Origin: Primulina eburnea
Taxonomy: Eukaryota; Streptophyta; Magnoliopsida; Lamiales; Gesneriaceae
Length of the DNA: 64,000 nt
Assembly (NCBI RefSeq): GCF_022965805.1
Contig: NW_027330912.1
Location: forward strand, 30,494 to 94,493
Direction: 5' to 3'
The stretch's first letter is position 1. Every line of letters begins with the position of its first letter. Both the position numbers and the translations under genes were made by a program. This document shows, one piece after another, positions 34,104 through 47,487 of this stretch. The notes beneath the pieces were generated by a model. That model was given only the letters and a program-made list of their open reading frames with translations, did not search any database and was not told where the DNA came from.

Positions 34104-35922
34104 CATTTCTATGGACTTTATTTTGGGGTTGCCTAGTACTAAGAAGGGGAGGGATTCTATTTTTGTTGTTGTGGATAGATTCTCTAAGATGGCACATTTT
34201 GTAGCTTGTCATAAAACCGATGATGCTTCAAACATTGCGGATTTGTTCTTTAGAGAAGTCGTTACGTTGCATGGCATGCCTAGGACTATTGTTTCTGGTC
34301 GTGATGTTATATTCTTGAGTTACTTTTGGAAGACTTTATGGGCTATACTTGGCACAAAATTGTTGTTTTCTACTACTTGTCATCCTCAAACGGATGGACA
34401 AATTGAAGTTGTCAATAGAACATTGGGAACACTTTTGCGTGCTATTCTTAAAAAGAACTTGGATTGACATTTCTATGGACTTTATTTTGGGGTTGCCTAG
34501 GACTAAGAAGGGGAGGGATTCTATTTTTGTTGTTGTGGATAGATTCTCTAAGATGGCACATTTTGTAGCTTGTCATTAAACCGATTATGCTTCAAACATT
34601 GCGGATTTGTTCTTTAGAGAAGTCGTTAGGTTGCGTGGCATGTCTAGGACTATTGTTTCTTGTCGCGATGTTGAATTCTTGAGTTACTATTGGAAGAATT
34701 TATGGGCTAAACTTGGCACAAAATTGTCGTTTTCTACTACTTGTCATCCTCAAACGGATGGACAAACTGAAGTTGTCAATAGAACTTTGGGAACACTTTT
34801 GCGTGCTATTCTTCAAAAGAACTTGGATTGGCATTTCTATGGACTTTATTTTGGGGTTGCCTAGGACTAAGAAGGGGAGGGATTCTATTTTTGTTGTTGT
34901 GGATAGATTCTCTAAGATGGCACATTTTATAGCTTGTCATAAAACCGATGATGCTTCAAGCATTGCGGATTTGTTCTTAAGAGAAGTCGTTACGTTGCAT
35001 GGCATGCCTAAGACTATTGTTTCTGGTCGCGATGTTATATTCTTAAGTTACTTTTGGAAGACTTTATGGGCTAAACTTTAATAAAATTTTCGTTTTCTAC
35101 TACTTGTCATCCTCAAACGGATGGAAAAACTGAAGTTGTCAATAGAACTTTGGGAACACTTTTGCGTGCGATTCTTCAAAAGAACTTGGATTGACATTTC
35201 TATGGACTTTATTTTGGGGTTGGCTAGGACTAAGAATGGGAGGGATTATATTTTTGTTGTTGTGGATAGATTCTCTAAGATGGCACATTTTGTAGCTTGT
35301 CATAAAACCGATGATGCTTCAAACATTGCGGATTTGTTCTTTAGAGAAGTCGTTAGGTTGCGTGGCATGCCTAGGACTATTGTTTCTGATCGCGATGTTA
35401 TATTCTTGAGTTACTTTTGGAAGACTTTATGGGCTAAACTTGGCACAAAATTGTAGTTTTCTACTACTTGTCATCCTCAAACGGATGGACAAACTGAAGT
35501 TGTCAATAGAACTTTGGGAACACTTTTGCATGCCATTTTTAAAAAGAACTTGGATTGACATTTCTATGGACTTTATTTTGGGGTTGCCTAGTACTAAGAA
35601 GGGGAGGGATTCTATTTTTGTTGTTGTGGATAGATTCTCTAAGATGGCACATTTTATAGCTTGTCATAAAACCGATGATGCTTCAAAAATTGCGGATTTG
35701 TTCTTTAGAGAAGTCGTTAAGTTGCATGGCATGCCTAGGACTATTGTTTCTGGTCGCGATGTTGAATTCTTGAGTTACTATTGGAAGAATTTATGGGCTA
35801 AACTTGGCACAAAATTGTCGTTTTCTACTACTTGTCATCCTCAAACGGATGGTCAAACTGAAGTTGTCAATAGAACTTTGGGAACACTTTTGCGTGCTAT
35901 TCTTCAAAAGAACTTGGATTGG
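34104..35922 (+). repeat. Five-monomer higher-order unit, copy 1
   Basis: A block of about 1819 bp marked by TTGGATTGGCATTTC (TGA of the junction changed to TGG), TTACTATTGGAAGAATT, CTTTAATAAAATTTTCG and TTGTAGTTTTC. The series from about 34349 to 35500 recurs at 36168-37300. Confidence 0.75.
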
Positions 35923-37741
35923 CATTTCGATGGACTTTATTTTGGGGTTGCCTAGGACTAAGAAGGGGAGGGATTCTATTTTTGTTGTTGTGGATAGATT
36001 ATCTAAGATGGCACATTTTATAGCTTGTCATAAAACCGATGATGCTTCAAACATTGCGGATTTGTTCTTTAGAGAAGTCGTTACGTTGCATGGCATGCCT
36101 AGGACTATTCTTTCTGGTCGCGATGTTTAATTCTTGAGTTACTTTTGGAAGACATTATGGGCTATACTTGGCACAAAATTGTTGTTTTCTACTACTTGTT
36201 ATCCTCAAACGGATGGACAAACTGAAGTTGTCAATAGAACATTGGGAACACTTTTGCGTGCTATTCTTAAAAAGAACTTGGATTGACATTTCTATGAACT
36301 TTATTTTGGGGTTGCCTAGGACTAAGAAGGGGAGGGATTCTATTTTTGTTGTTGTGGATAGATTCTCTAAGATGGCACATTTTGTAGCTTGTCATTAAAC
36401 CGATTATGCTTCAAATATTGCGGATTTGTTCTTTAGAGAAGTCGTTAGGTTGCGTGGAATGTCTAGGACTATTGTTTCTGGTCGCGATGTTGAATTCTTG
36501 AGTTACTATTGGAAGAATTTATGGGCTAAACTTGGCACAAAATTGTCGTTTTCTACTACTTGTCATCCTCAAACGGATGGTCAAACTGAAGTTGTCAATA
36601 GAACTTTGGGAACACTTTTGCGTGCTATTCTTCAAAAGAACTTGGATTGGCATTTCTATGGACTTTATTTTGGGGTTGCCTAGGACTAAGAAGGGGAGGG
36701 ATTCTATTTTTGTTGTTGTGGATAGATTCTCTAAGATGGCACATTTTATAGCTTGTCATAAAACCGATGATGCTTCAAACATTGCGGATTTGTTCTTAAG
36801 AGAAGTCGTTACGTTGCATGGCATGCCTAGGACTATTGTTTCTGGTCGCGATGTTATATTCTTAAGTTACTTTTGGAAGACTTTATGGGCTAAACTTAAA
36901 TAAAATTTTCGTTTTCTACTACTTTTCATCCTCAAACGGATGGAAAAACTGAAGTTGTCAGTAGAACTTTGGGAACACTTTTGCGTGCCATTCTTCAAAA
37001 GAACTTGGATTGACATTTCTATGGACTTTATTTTGGGGTTGGCTAGGACTAAGAATGGGAGGGATTATATTTTTGTTGTTGTGGATAGATTCTCTAAGAT
37101 GGCACATTTTGTAGCTTGTCATAAAACCGATGATGCTTCAAACATTGCGGATTTGTTCTTTAGAGAAGTCGTTAGGTTGCGTGGCATGCCTAGGACTATT
37201 GTTTCTGATCGCGATGTTATATTCTTGAGTTACTTTTGGAAGACATTATGGGCTAAACTTGGCACAAAATTGTAGTTTTCTACTACTTGTCATCCTCAAA
37301 CGGATGGACAAACTGAAGTTGTCAATAGAACTTTGGGAACACTTTTGCATGCTATTCTTAAAAAGAACTTGGATTGACATTTCTATGGACTTTATATTGG
37401 GGTTGCCTGGGACTAAGAGGGGTAGGTGTTCTATTTTTGTTGTTGTGTATAGATTCTCTAAGATGGCACATTTTATAGCTTGTCATTAAACCGATGATGC
37501 TTCAAACATTGCGGATTTGTTCTTTAGAGAAGTCGTCACGTTGCATGGAATGCTTAGGACTATTGTTTTTTGTCGCGATGTTATATTCTTGAGTTACTGT
37601 TGGAAGAATTTATGGGCTAAACTTGGCACAAAATTGTCGTTTTCTACTACTTGTCATCCTTAAACGGATGGACAAACTGAAGTTGTCAATAGAACTTTGG
37701 GAACACTTTTGCGTGCTATTCTTCAAAAGAACTTGGATTGA
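35923..37741 (+). repeat. Five-monomer higher-order unit, copy 2
   Basis: It repeats copy 1 at an offset of 1819 bp with the same order of variants, then ends with a TACTGTTGGAAG copy. A similar run appears again at 45.0-46.5 and 59.2-60.7 kb. Confidence 0.75.
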
Positions 37742-37971
37742 CATTTCTATGGACTTTATTTTGGGGTTAACTAGGAATAAGAAGGGGAGGGATTTTATTT
37801 TTGTTGTTGTGGATAGATTCTCTAAATTGGCACATTTTGTAGCTTGTCATAAAACCGATTATGCTTCAAACATTGGGGATTTGTTCTTTAGAGAAGTCGT
37901 TAAGTTGCATGGCACAAAATTGTTGTTTGGGAACACTTTTGTGTGCCATTCTTAAAAAGAACTTGGATTGA
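37742..37971 (+). repeat. Doubly deleted monomer (230 bp)
   Basis: TTGCATGGC joins directly to ACAAAATTG, removing 78 bp that hold the second catalytic site, in addition to the 56-bp loss. It carries GGGGTTAACTAGG and ATTGGGGATTTG as private markers. Confidence 0.88.
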
Positions 37972-38336
37972 CATTTCTATGGACTTTATTTTGGGGTTGC
38001 CCAGGACTATGAAGGGGAGGGATTCTATTTTTGTTGTTGTGGATAGATTCTCTAAGATGGCACATTTTGTAGCTTGTCATAAAACCGATGATGCTTCAAA
38101 CATTGCGGATTTGTTCTTTAGAGAAGTCGTCACGTTGCATGGAATGCCTAGGACTATTGTTTCTGGTCGCGATGTTATATTCTTGAGTTACTATTGGAAG
38201 AATTTATGGGCTAAACTTGGCACAAAATTGTCGTTTTTCTACTACTTGTCATCCTTCAACGGATTGACAAACTGAAGTTGTCAGTAGAACTTTGGGAACA
38301 CTTTTGCGTGCTATTCTTCAAAAGAACTTGGATTGA

Positions 38337-38644
38337 CATTTCTTTAGACTATATTTTGGGGTTGCCTAGGACTAAGAAGGGGAGGGATTCTATTTTTGTT
38401 GTTGTGGATAGATTCTCTAAGATAGCTCATTTTATAGCTTGTCATAAAACCGATTATTCTTCAAACATTGCGGATTTGTTCTTTAGAGAAGTCGTTAAGT
38501 TGCATGGCATGCCTAGGACTATTGTTTCTGGTCGCGATGTTAAATTCTTGAGTTACTTTTGGAATAATTTATGGGCTATACTTGGCACAAAATTGTTGTT
38601 TGGGAACACTTTTGTGTGCCATTCTTAAAAAGAACTTGGATTGA
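38337..38644 (+). repeat. Internally deleted monomer (308 bp)
   Basis: 56-bp deletion class with GATTATTCTTCAAAC and GATAGCTCATTTT; sub-type shared with 44097, 47180, 58257 and 61343. Confidence 0.88.
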
Positions 38645-39372
38645 CATTTCTATGGACTTTATTTTGGGGTTGCCTAGGACTATGAAGGGGAGGGATTCTA
38701 TTTTTGTTGTTGTGGATAGATTCTCTAAGATGGCACATTTTATAGCTTGTCATAAAACCGATGATGCTTCAAACATTGCGGATTTGTTCTCTAGAGAAGT
38801 CGTTACGTTGCATGGCATGCCTAGGACTATTATTTCTGGTCGCGATGTTAAATTCTTGAGTTACTTTTGGAAGACTTTATGGGCTAAACTTGGCACAAAA
38901 TTGTAGTTTTCTACTACTTGTCATCCTCAAACGGATGGACAAACTGAAGTTGTCAATAGAAATTTGGGAACACTTTTGCGTGCTATTCTTAAAAAGAACT
39001 TGGATTGACATTTCTATGGACTTTATTTTGGGGTTGCCTAGGACTAAGAAGGGGAGGGATTCTATTTTTGTTGTTGTGGATAGATTCTCTAAGATGGCAC
39101 ATTTTATAGCTTGCCATAAAACCGATTATGGTTCAAACATTGCGGATTTGTTCTTTAGAGAAGTCGTTAAGTTGCTTGGCATGCCTAGGACTATTGTTTC
39201 TGGTCGCGATTTTAAATTCTTAAGTTACTTTTGGAAGACTTTATGGGCTAAACTTGGCACAAAATTGTTGTTTTCTACTACTTGTCATCCTCAAACGGAT
39301 GGACAAACTGAAGTTGTCAATAGAACTTTGGGAACACTTTTGCGTGCCATTTTTAAAAAGAACTTGGATTGA

Positions 39373-40826
39373 CATTTCTATGGACTTTATTTTGGGTTGC
39401 CTAGGACTAAGAAGGGGAGGGATTCTATTTTTGTTGTTGTGGATAGATTCTCTAAGATGGCACATTTTATAGCTTGTCATAAAACCGATGATGCTTCAAA
39501 CATTGCGGATTTGTTCTTTAGAGAAGTCGTTAGGTTGCGTGGCATGCCTAGGACTATTTTTACTGGTCGCGATGTTAAATTCTTGAGTTACTTTTGGAAG
39601 ACTTTATGGGCTAAACTTGGCACAAAATTGTTGTTTTCTACTACTTGTCATCCTCAAACGGATGGACAAACTGAAGTTATCAATAGAACTTTGGGAACAC
39701 TTTTGCGTGGTATTCTTAAAAAGAACTTGGATTGACATTTCTATGGACTTTATTTTGGGGTTGCCTAGGACTAAGAAGGGGAGGGATTTTATTTTTGTTG
39801 TTGTGGATAGATTATCTAAGATGGCACATTTTATAGCTTGCCATAAAACCGATTATGGTTCAAACATTGCGGATTTGTTCTTTAGAGAAGTCGTTAAGTT
39901 GCTTGGCATGCCTAGGACTATTGTTTCTGGTCGCGATGTTAAATTCTTGAGTTACTTTTGGAAGACTTTATGGGCTAAACTTGGCACAAAATTGTTGTTT
40001 TCTACTACTTGTCATCCTCAAACGGATGGACAAACTGAAGTTGTCAATAGAACTTTGGGAACACTTTTGCGTGCCATTTTTAAAAAGAACTTGGATTGAC
40101 ATTTCTATGGACTTTATTTTGGGTTGCCTAGGACTAAGAAGGGGAGGGATTCTATTTTTGTTGTTGTGGATAGATTCTCTAAGATGGCACATTTTAGAGC
40201 TTGTCATAAAACCGATGATGCTTCAAACATTGCGGATTTGTTCTTTAGAGAAGTCGTTAGGTTGCGTGGCATGCCTAGGACTATTTTTACTGGTCGCGAT
40301 GTTAAATTCTTGAGTTACTTTTGGAAGACTTTATGGGCTAAACTTGGCACAAAATTGTTGTTTTCTACTACTTGTCATCCTCAAACGGATGGACAAACTG
40401 AAGTTGTCAATAGAACTTTGGGAACACTTTTGCGTGGTATTCTTAAAAAGAACTTGGATTGACATTTCTATGGACTTTATTTTGGGGTTGCCTAGGACTA
40501 AGAAGGGGAGGGATTTTATTTTTGTTGTTGTGGATAGATTATCTAAGATGGCACATTTTATAGCTTGCCATAAAACCGATTATGGTTCAAACATTGCGGA
40601 TTTGTTCTTTAGAGAAGTCGTTAAGTTGCTTGGCATGCCTAGGACTATTGTTTCTGGTCGCGATGTTAAATTCTTGAGTTACTTTTGGAAGACTTTATGG
40701 GCTAAACTTGGCACAAAATTGTTGTTTTCTACTACTTGTCATCCTCAAACGGATGGACAAACTGAAGTTGTCAATAGAACTTTGGGAACACTTTTGCGTG
40801 CCATTTTTAAAAAGAACTTGGATTGA
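39373..40826 (+). repeat. 727-bp dimer, two tandem copies
   Basis: A 363-bp monomer (TIFTGRD, ending GTGGTATTC) alternates with a 364-bp monomer (GATTTTATTTTTG, DYGSN, KLLG). The pairs 39373-40099 and 40100-40826 differ by only a few bases. Confidence 0.85.
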
Positions 40827-43732
40827 CATTTCTATGGACTTTATTTTGGGTTGCCTAGGACTAAGAAGGGGAGGGATTCTATTTTTGTTGTTGTGGATAG
40901 ATTCTCTAAGATGGCACATTTTATAGCTTGTCATAAAACCGATGATGCTTCAAACATTGCGGATTTGTTCTTTAGAGAAGTCGTCACGTTGCATGGAATG
41001 CCTAGGACTATTGTTTTTGGTCGCGATGTTAAATTCTTGAGTTACTTTTGGAAGACTTTATGGGCTAAACTTGGCACAAAATTGTTGTTTTCTACTACCT
41101 GTCATCCTCAAACGGATGGACAAACTGAAGTGGTCAATAGAACTTTGGGAACACTTTTGCGTGCCATTTTTAAAAAGAACTTGGATTGACATTTCTATGG
41201 ACTTTATTTTGGGTTGCCTAGGACTGAGAAGGGGAGGGATTCTATTTTTGTTGTTGTGGATAGATTCTCTAAGATGGCACATTTTATAGCTTGTCATAAA
41301 ACCGATGATGCTTCAAACATTGCGGATTTGTTCTTTAGAGAAGACGTTAGGTTGCGTGGCATGCCTAGGACTATTTTTACTGGTCGCGATGTTAAATTCT
41401 TGAGTTACTTTTGGAAGACTTTATGGGCTAAACTTGGCACAAAATTGTTGTTTTCTACTACTTGTCATCCTCAAACGGATGGACAAACTGAAGTTGTCAA
41501 TAGAACTTTGGGAACACTTTTGCGTGTTATTCTTAAAAAGAACTTGGATTGACATTTCTATGGACTTTATTTTGGGGTTGCCTAGGACTAAGAAGGGGAG
41601 GGATTTTATTTTTGTTGTTGTGGATAGATTATCTAAGATGTCACATTTTATAGCTTGCCATAAAACCGATTATGGTTCAAACATTGCGGATTTTTTCTTT
41701 AGAGAAGTCGTTAAGTTGCTTGGCATACCTAGGACTATTGTTTCTGGTCGCGATGTTAAATTCTTGAGTTACTTTTGGAAGACTTTATGGGCTAAACTTG
41801 GCACAAAATTGTTGTTTTCTACTACTTGTCATCCTCAAACGGATGGACAAACTGAAGTTGTCAATAGAACTTTGGGAACACTTTTGCGTGCCATTTTTAA
41901 AAAGAACTTGGATTGACATTTCTATGGACTTTATTTTGGGTTGCCTAGGACTAAGAAGGGGAGGGATTATATTTTTGTTGTTGTGGATAGATTCTCTAAG
42001 ATGGCACATTTTATAGCTTGTCATAAAACCGATGATGCTTCAAACATTACGGATTTGTTCTTTAGAGAAGTCGTTAGGTTGCGTGGCATGCCTATGACTA
42101 TTTTTACTGGTCGCGATGTTAAATTCTTGAGTTACTTTTGGAATACTTTATGGGCTAAACTTGGCACAAAATTGTTGTTTTCTACTACTTGTCATCCTCA
42201 AACGGTGGACAAACTGAAGTTGTCAATAGAACTTTGGGAACACTTTTGCGTGCCATTTTTAAAAAGAACTTGGATTGACATTTCTATGGACTTTATTTTG
42301 GGTTGCCTAGGGCTAAGAAGGGGAGGGATTCTATTTTTGTTGTTGTGGATAGATTATCTAAGATGGCACATTTTATAGCTTGTCATAAAACCGATGATGC
42401 TTCAAACATGGCGGATTTGTTCTTTAGAGAAGTCGTTAGGTTGCGTGGCATGCCTAGGACTATTTTTACTGATCGCGATGTTAAATTCTTGAGTTACTTT
42501 TGGAAGACTTTATGGGCTAAACTTGGCACAAAATTGTTGTTTTCTACTACTTGTCATCCTCAAACGGATGGACAAACTGAAGTTGTCAATAGAACTTTGG
42601 GAACACTTTTGCGTGCCATTTTTAAAAAGAACTTGGATTGACATTTCTATGGACTTTATTTTGGGTTGCCTAGGACTGAGAAGGGGAGGGATTCTATTTT
42701 TGTTGTTGTGGATAGATTCTCTAAGATGGCACATTTTATAGCTTGTCATAAAACCGATGATGATTCAAACATTGCAGATTTGTTCTTTAGAGAAGGCGTT
42801 AGGTTGCGTGGCATGCCTAGGACTATTTTTACTGGTCGCGATGTTAAATTCTTGAGTTACTTTTGGAAGACTTTATGGGCTAAACTTGGCACAAAATTGT
42901 TGTTTTCTACTACTTGTCATCCTCAAACGGATGGACAAACTGAAGTTGTCAAAAGAACTTTGGGAACACTTTTGCGTGTTATTTTTAAAAAGAACTTGGA
43001 TTGACATTTCTATGGACTTTATTTTGGGGTTGCCTAGGACTAAGAAGGGGAGGGATTTTATTTTTGTTGTTGTGGATAGATTATCTAAGATGTCACATTT
43101 TATAGCTTGCCATAAAACCGATTATGGTTCAAACATCGCGGATTTGTTCTTTAGAGAAGTCGTTAAGTTGCTTGGCATGCCTAGGACTATTGTTTCTGGT
43201 CGCGATGTTAAATTCTTGAGTTACTTTTGGAAGACTTTATGGGCTAAACTTGGCACAAAATTGTTGTTTTCTACTACTTGTCATCCTCAAACGGAGGGAC
43301 AAACTGAAGTTGTCAATTGAACTTTGGGAACACTTTTGCGTGTCATTTTTAAAAAGAACTTGGATTGACATTTCTATGGACTTTATTTTGGGTTGCCTAG
43401 GACTAAGAAGGGGAGGGATTATATTTTTGTTGTTGTGGATAGATTCTTTAAGATGGCACATTTTATAGCTTGTCATAAAACCGATGATGCTTCAAACATT
43501 GCGGATTTGTTCTTTAGAGAAGTCGTTAGGTTGCGTGGCATGCCTATGACTATTTTTACTGGTCGCGATGTTAAATTCTTGAGTTACTTTTGGAAGACTT
43601 TATGGGCTAAACTTGGCACAAAATTGTAGTTTTCTACTACTTGTTATCCTCAAACGGATGGACAAACTGAAGCTGTCAATAGAAATTTGGGAACACTTTT
43701 GCATGCCATTCTTAAAAAGAACTTGGATTGAC
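40827..43732 (+). repeat. Array block of 363/364-bp monomers
   Basis: Eight monomers with the [17 protein letters not shown] and SKMSHF variants. One copy lost a base in ACGGTGGACAAAC (about 42204), which fuses two frames, and one has TGA in GTCAATTGAAC (about 43316). The part 40.85-42.1 kb recurs at 48.97-50.2 kb (offset 8116), and 42.3-43.7 kb at 56.1-57.5 kb (offset 13796). Confidence 0.8.
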
Positions 43733-44096
43733 ATTTCTATGGACTTTATTTTGGGGTTGCCTGGGACTAAGAGGGGTAGGGATTCTATTTTTGTTGTTGT
43801 AGATAGATTCTCCAAGATAACACATTTTATAGCTTGTCATAAAACCGATGATGCTTCAAACATTGCGGATTTGTTCTTTAGAGAAGTCGTCACGTTGCAT
43901 GGAATGCCTAGGACTATTGTTTCTGGTCGCGATGTTATATTCTTGAGTTACTATTGGAAGAATTTATGGGCTAAACTTGGCACAAAATTGTCGTTTTTCT
44001 ACTACTTGTCATCCTTAAACGGATTGACAAACTGAAGTTGTCAGTAGAACTTTGGGAACACTTTTGCGTGCTATTCTTCAAAAGAACTTGGATTGA

Positions 44097-44404
44097 CATT
44101 TCTATGGACTTTATTTTGGGGTTGCCTCGGACTAAGAAGGGGAGGGATTCTATTTTTGTTGTTGTGGATAGATTCTCTAAGATAGCACATTTTATAGCTT
44201 GTCATAAAACCGATTATTCTTCAAACATTGCGGATTTGTTCTTTAGAGAAGTCGTTAAGTTGCATGGCATGCCTAGGACTATTGTTTCTGGTCGCGATGT
44301 TAAATTCTTGAGTTACTTTTGGAATAATTTATGGGCTATACTTGGCACAAAATTGTTGTTTGGGAACACTTTTGTGTGCCATTCTTAAAAAGAACTTGGA
44401 TTGA
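44097..44404 (+). repeat. Internally deleted monomer (308 bp)
   Basis: As 38337, with GATAGCACATTTT and GCCTCGGAC. Confidence 0.88.
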
Positions 44405-46586
44405 CATTTCTATGGACTTTATTTTGGGGTTGCCTAGGACTATGAAGGGGAGGGATTCTATTTTTGTTGTTGTGGATAGATTCTCTAAGATGGCACATTT
44501 TATAGCTTGTCATAAAACCGATGATGCTTCAAACATTGCGGATTTGTTCTCTAGAGAAGTCGTTACGTTGCATGGCATGCCTAGGACTATTATTTCTGGT
44601 CGCGATGTTAAATTCTTGAGTTACTTTTGGAAGACTTTATGGGCTAAACTTGGCACAAAATTGTTGTTTTCTACTACTTGTCATCCTCCAACGGATGGAC
44701 AAACTGAAGTTGTCAATAGAACGTTGGGAACACTTTTGCGTGCCATTCTTAAAAAGAACTTGGATTGACATTTCTATGGACTTTATTTTGGGGTTGCCTA
44801 GTACTAAGAAGGGGAGGGATTCTATTTTTGTTGTTGTAGATAGATTCTCCAAGATGGCACATTTTATAGCTTGTCATAAAACCGATGATGCTTCAAACAT
44901 TGCGGATTTGTTCTTTAGAGAAGTCGTTACGTTGCATTGCATGCCTAGGACTATTGTTTCTGGTCGCGATGTTATATTCTTGAGTTACTTTTGGAAGACT
45001 TTATGGGCTATACTTGGCACAAAATTGTTGTTTTCTACTACTTGTTATCCTCAAACGGATGGACAAACTGAAGTTGTCAATAGAACATTGGGAACACTTT
45101 TGCGTGCTATTCTTAAAAAGAACTTGGATTGACATTTCTATGGACTTTATTTTGGGGTTGCCTAGGACTAAGAAGGGGAGGGATTCTATTTTTGTTGTTG
45201 TGGACAGATTCTCTAAGATGGCACATTTTGAAGCTTGTCATTAAACCGATTATGCTTCAAACATTGCGGATTTGTTCTTTAGAGAAGTCGTTAGGTTGCG
45301 TGGCATGTCTAGGACTATTGTTTCGTGTCGCGATGTTAAATTCTTGAGTTACTATTGGAAGAATTTATGGGCTAAACTTGGCACAAAACTGTCGTTTTCT
45401 ACTACTTGTCATCCTCAAACGGATGGTCAAACTGAAGTTGTCAATAGAACTTTGGGAACACTTTTGCGTGCTATTCTTCAAAAGAACTTTGATTGGCATT
45501 TCTATGGACTTTATTTTGGGGTTGCCTAGGACTAAGAAGGGGAGGGATTCTATTTTTGTTGTTGTGGATAGATTCTCTAAGATGGCACATTTTATAACTT
45601 GTCATAAAACCGATGATGCTTCAAACATTGCGGATTTGTTCTTAAGAGAAGTCGTTACGTTGCATGGCATGCCTAGGACTATTGTTTCTGGTCGCGATGT
45701 TATATTCTTAAGTTACTTTTGGAAGACTTTATGGGCTAAACTTAAATAAAATTTTCGTTTTCTACTACTTTTCATCCTCAAACGTTGGAAAAACTGAAGT
45801 TGTCAATAGAACTTTGGGAACACTTTTGCGTGCCATTCTTCAAAAGAACTTGGATTGACATTTCTATGGACTTTATTTTGGGGTTGGCAAGGACTAAGAA
45901 TGGGAGGGATTATATTTTTGTTGTTGTGGATAGATTCTCTAAGATGGCACATTTTGTAGCTTGTCATAAAACCGATGATGCTTCAAACATTGCGGATTTG
46001 TTCTTTAGAGAAGTCGTTAGGTTGCGTGGCATGCCTAGGACTATTGTTTCTGATCGCGATGTTATATTCTTGAGTTACTTTTGGAAGACTTTATGGGCTA
46101 AACTTGGCATAAAATTGTAGTTTTCTACTACTTGTCATCCTCAAACGGATGGACAAACTGAAGTTGTCAATAGAACTTTGGGAACACTTTTGCATGCTAT
46201 TCTTAAAAAGAACTTGGATTGACATTTCTATGGACTTTATATTGGGGTTGCCTGGGACTAAGAGGGGTAGGTGTTCTATTTTTGTTGTTGTGTATAGATT
46301 CTCTAAGATGGCACATTTTATAGCTTGTCATTAAACCGATGATGCTTCAAACATTGCGGATTTGTTCTTTAGAGAAGTCGTCACGTTGCATGGAATGCTT
46401 AGGACTATTGTTTTTTGTCGCGATGTTATATTCTTGAGTTACTGTTGGAAGAATTTATGGGCTAAACTTGGCACAAAATTGTCGTTTTCTACTAATTGTC
46501 ATCCTTAAACGGATGGACAAACTGAAGTTGTCAATAGAACTTTGGGAACACTTTTGTGTGCTATTCTTCAAAAGAACTTGGATTGA

Positions 46587-46816
46587 CATTTCTATGGACT
46601 TTATTTTGGGGTTAACTAGGAATAAGAAGGGGAGGGATTTTATTTTTGTTGTTGTGGATAGATTCTCTAAATTGGCACATTTTGTAGCTTGTCATAAAAC
46701 CGATGATGCTTCAAACATTGGGGATTTGTTCTTTAGAGAAGTCGTTAAGTTGCATGGCACAAAATTGTTGTTTGGGAACACTTTTGTGTGCCATTCTTAA
46801 AAAGAACTTGGATTGA
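46587..46816 (+). repeat. Doubly deleted monomer (230 bp)
   Basis: Same two joins and same GGGGTTAACTAGG marker as the copy at 37742. Confidence 0.88.
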
Positions 46817-47179
46817 CATTTCTATGGACTTTATTTTGGGGTTGCCCAGGACTATGAAGGGGAGGGATTCTATTTGTTGTTGTGGATAGATTCTCTAAGA
46901 TAACACATTTTATAGCTTGTCATAAAACCGATGATGCTTCAAACATTGCGGATTTGTTCTTTAGAGAAGTCGTCACGTTGCATGGAATGCCTAGGACTAT
47001 TGCTTCTGGTCGCGATGTTATATTCTTGAGTTACTATTGGAAGAATTTATGGGCTAAACTTGGCACAAAATTGTCGTTTTTCTACTACTTGTCATCCTTA
47101 AACGGATTGACAAACTGAAGTTGTCAGTAGAACTTTGGGAACACTTTTGCGTGCTATTCTTCAAAAGAACTTGGATTGA

Positions 47180-47487
47180 CATTTCTATGGACTATATTTT
47201 GGGGTTGCCTAGGACTAAGAAGGGGAGGGATTCTATTTTTGTTGTTGTGGATAGATTCTCTAAGATAGCTCATTTTATAGCTTGTCATAAAATCGATTAT
47301 TCTTCAAACATTGCGGATTTGTTCTTTAGAGAAGTCGTTAAGTTGCATGGCATGCCTAGGACTATTGTTTCTGGTCGCGATGTTAAATTCTTGAGTTACT
47401 TTTGGAATAATTTATGGGCTATACTTGGCACAAAATTGTTGTTTGGGAACACTTTTGTGTGCCATTCTTAAAAAGAACTTGGATTGA
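47180..47487 (+). repeat. Internally deleted monomer (308 bp)
   Basis: As 38337, with AAAATCGATTATTC as a private change. Confidence 0.88.

Larger units (their letters stand above)
36200..40100 (+). repeat. Long block W, copy 1
   Basis: About 11 monomers in the order TTGGATTGG, AAATAAAATTTTCG, TTGTAG, TACTGTTGG, 230-bp deletion, TTTTTCTACTACTT, 308-bp deletion, DYGSN copy, then a 363-bp copy. The same order returns at an offset of about 8845 bp (45.0-48.95 kb) and again at 59.2-63.1 kb. Confidence 0.8.
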
